A DNA stretch of 64,000 nucleotides from Coniferiporia sulphurascens (lineage: Eukaryota > Basidiomycota > Agaricomycetes > Hymenochaetales > Hymenochaetaceae), in assembly GCA_002794785.1 (NCBI GenBank), contig NBBA01000016.1, positions 1-64,000 on the forward strand, given 5' to 3'. Made by a program: the position numbers and the translations under genes. Below, piece by piece: positions 63,143 through 64,000 of the stretch. The first letter of the stretch is position 1; each line of letters begins with the position of its first letter. Under the pieces are notes generated by a model. The model saw only the letters and a program-made list of their open reading frames with translations, did no database searches and was not told the DNA's origin.

Positions 63143-64000
63143 CATCCTTCTTGTCCTCTTACCACCACCATCTCACCTTCGCTCTGGGGTCGTCTCTGAT
63201 CAGTTGCAGCAACCCGTGTCTAACTCTGGTATACTACTGGGGCTACATGAGAGAAGGCACTCTGACTGCCCACCCTTATAGGGAGGGCAGCTGGCTGGTC
63301 ACTGAGGCGCTGTAATGGCGTCGTTGGATGGCAGGAGACGGGCGCTTGCATCTGCCGGCTGGCATGAGGACCCATCGTTAACATCCTCTTGGGGGGGGAG
63401 ACTCGGTGAGGATGATCCTCTCTCACATCTGTGCTGACCTTCTCGAGGATGACATGCCTGCTGGTCCGCCTCTGTGCAGCGCAAGGGGCGTACACCTGCC
63501 AGTTAGGGGGGGGACACGATGTTAATGTCCCCACACCCGCACGGGGGGGGTAACCCTCTGCCCTTCAGCAGTCGGCTTCGGTCAGGAGACCTCAGGTTCG
63601 GGGAAACTCGGATCTGACCTTCGGGTTGGGACTTAAAATCCTGGGGCCGCATTGTCCCTGGCATGACAAACCATAAAAACTGCCACCCCAAATCCCAAAA
63701 GGGTCTCTGATGACGTCACTAGTTGATATAAGGAGATAGGGGCTTCATAACACATGGCGTTGTGGTAAGAACCAGCTGACATGAGAGCAACAGGCCACCA
63801 TGGGCCTCTTGGGGGAGTAATGCTGGGGCCCACCCTGCAGTCGTGGGAGGTTCTTGGTAGCTGGCCCCACACCATCGAAGTGGTTGGGTGCTGGTACCCC
63901 TTGAGAGGTGGTTAGTCAGAGCAGACTCCCTGGCAGCTGTAACAAGCGCTGGGGTCCAAGCGATGGCGACACATCAACTCCGGTACATTGCGGATCCAGA
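63143..64000 (+). mobile_element. S2: start of a second S-type element (5' module), runs off the window
   Basis: It begins CATCCTTCTTGTCCTCTTAC exactly like S1 and keeps the same blocks in the same order: ATGAGAGAAGG (63247), TTAACATCCTC (63379), GGGGACACGATGTTAA (63510), GGTTCGGGGAAACTCGGATC (63595), CCCTGGCATGACAAA (63656), AAAACTGCC, AAAGGGTCTCTGATGACG (63699), GGAGATAGGGGC and CATAACACATGGC (63731-63758), and CACCATGGGCCTCTTGGG (63796). It is clearly diverged from S1, so the module is old and has moved more than once. There is no credible ORF. Confidence 0.75.

Noticed and set aside
61498..63171. A 557-codon open frame on the minus strand
   Set aside because: It runs by chance through three unrelated pieces (S2 start, F2-x, LINE-7 5' part and RT). 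Only the segments are real, and the fusion protein is fortuitous.
1..64000. CRISPR arrays, defence islands or prophage
   Set aside because: There are no spaced direct repeats or bacterial or phage genes. The repeats are dispersed retroelement copies with TSDs and A tails.

Overview
This 64 kb window is almost entirely retrotransposon sequence from a eukaryote, most likely a filamentous fungus and probably an agaricomycete. The lineage is inferred from the style of the elements: Tad1/I-like LINEs with a CCHC gag ORF and an endonuclease-RT-RNase H ORF2, together with Ty1/copia elements. I found no host gene, tRNA, rRNA, CRISPR array or plasmid-type feature. The LINE sequence is GC-rich and the copia sequence is AT-rich.

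Two LINE families occur. F1 has subfamilies A and B, a GC-rich 3' hairpin and the 3' end CTTGTAATTATGTAATACTG. F2 has a different 3' UTR. Intact F1 elements are about 6.4 kb. They start with CATCCTTCTTGACCAGTAAC, have a roughly 60-bp 5' UTR, an ORF1 of about 677 codons with three CCHC-like knuckles, an ATGA stop-start overlap, and an ORF2 of about 1330 codons (APE-type endonuclease, RT, RNase H, C-terminal Cys/His domain). They end in a structured 3' UTR and a short A-rich or TAA-repeat tail.

Layout. 1-2084: 5' part of a copia element on the minus strand (copia-1). 2085-16132: LINE-2 (F1-B, minus), interrupted by a solo LTR (3156-3716), a 5'-truncated LINE T1 (5750-6454) and a full-length plus-strand LINE-3 (6932-14423), which itself carries two solo LTRs (8006-8567, 13685-14241). 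16133-16399 and 43714-46114: two parts of the older minus-strand LINE-1, split by LINE-4 (plus, 16400-43713). LINE-4 contains the full-length minus-strand LINE-5 (18214-24626), the truncated T2 (25730-26440) and a rearranged block (26611-42520). That block holds two F2 copies and two F1-B LINE arms in inverted orientation. 46115-49089: an F2 copy with a twin-priming-type 5' inversion, split by a chimeric unit S1 (46547-48747). 49090-59956: LINE-6 (F1-B, minus), split by a complete copia element, copia-2 (50612-56043). 59957-62858: internally deleted LINE-7. 62859-63142: an F2 scrap. 63143-64000: the start of a second S-type element.

The nesting is at least four layers deep (LINE-1, LINE-2, LINE-3, solo LTR). 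Most insertions have clear target-site duplications (TSDs), and removing each of the eight I checked restores the host LINE's reading frame exactly. Nothing here looks fully active. The copies carry nonsense changes dominated by C-to-T or G-to-A, and the TSD mismatches all fit CpG decay, as expected of methylated silent DNA. The points most worth follow-up are a split TSD that records an inversion between two F2 copies, near-identical inverted arms that may be an assembly artefact, the chimeric S elements with a conserved non-coding 5' module, covarying 3' UTR stems, and the conserved ATGA junction.
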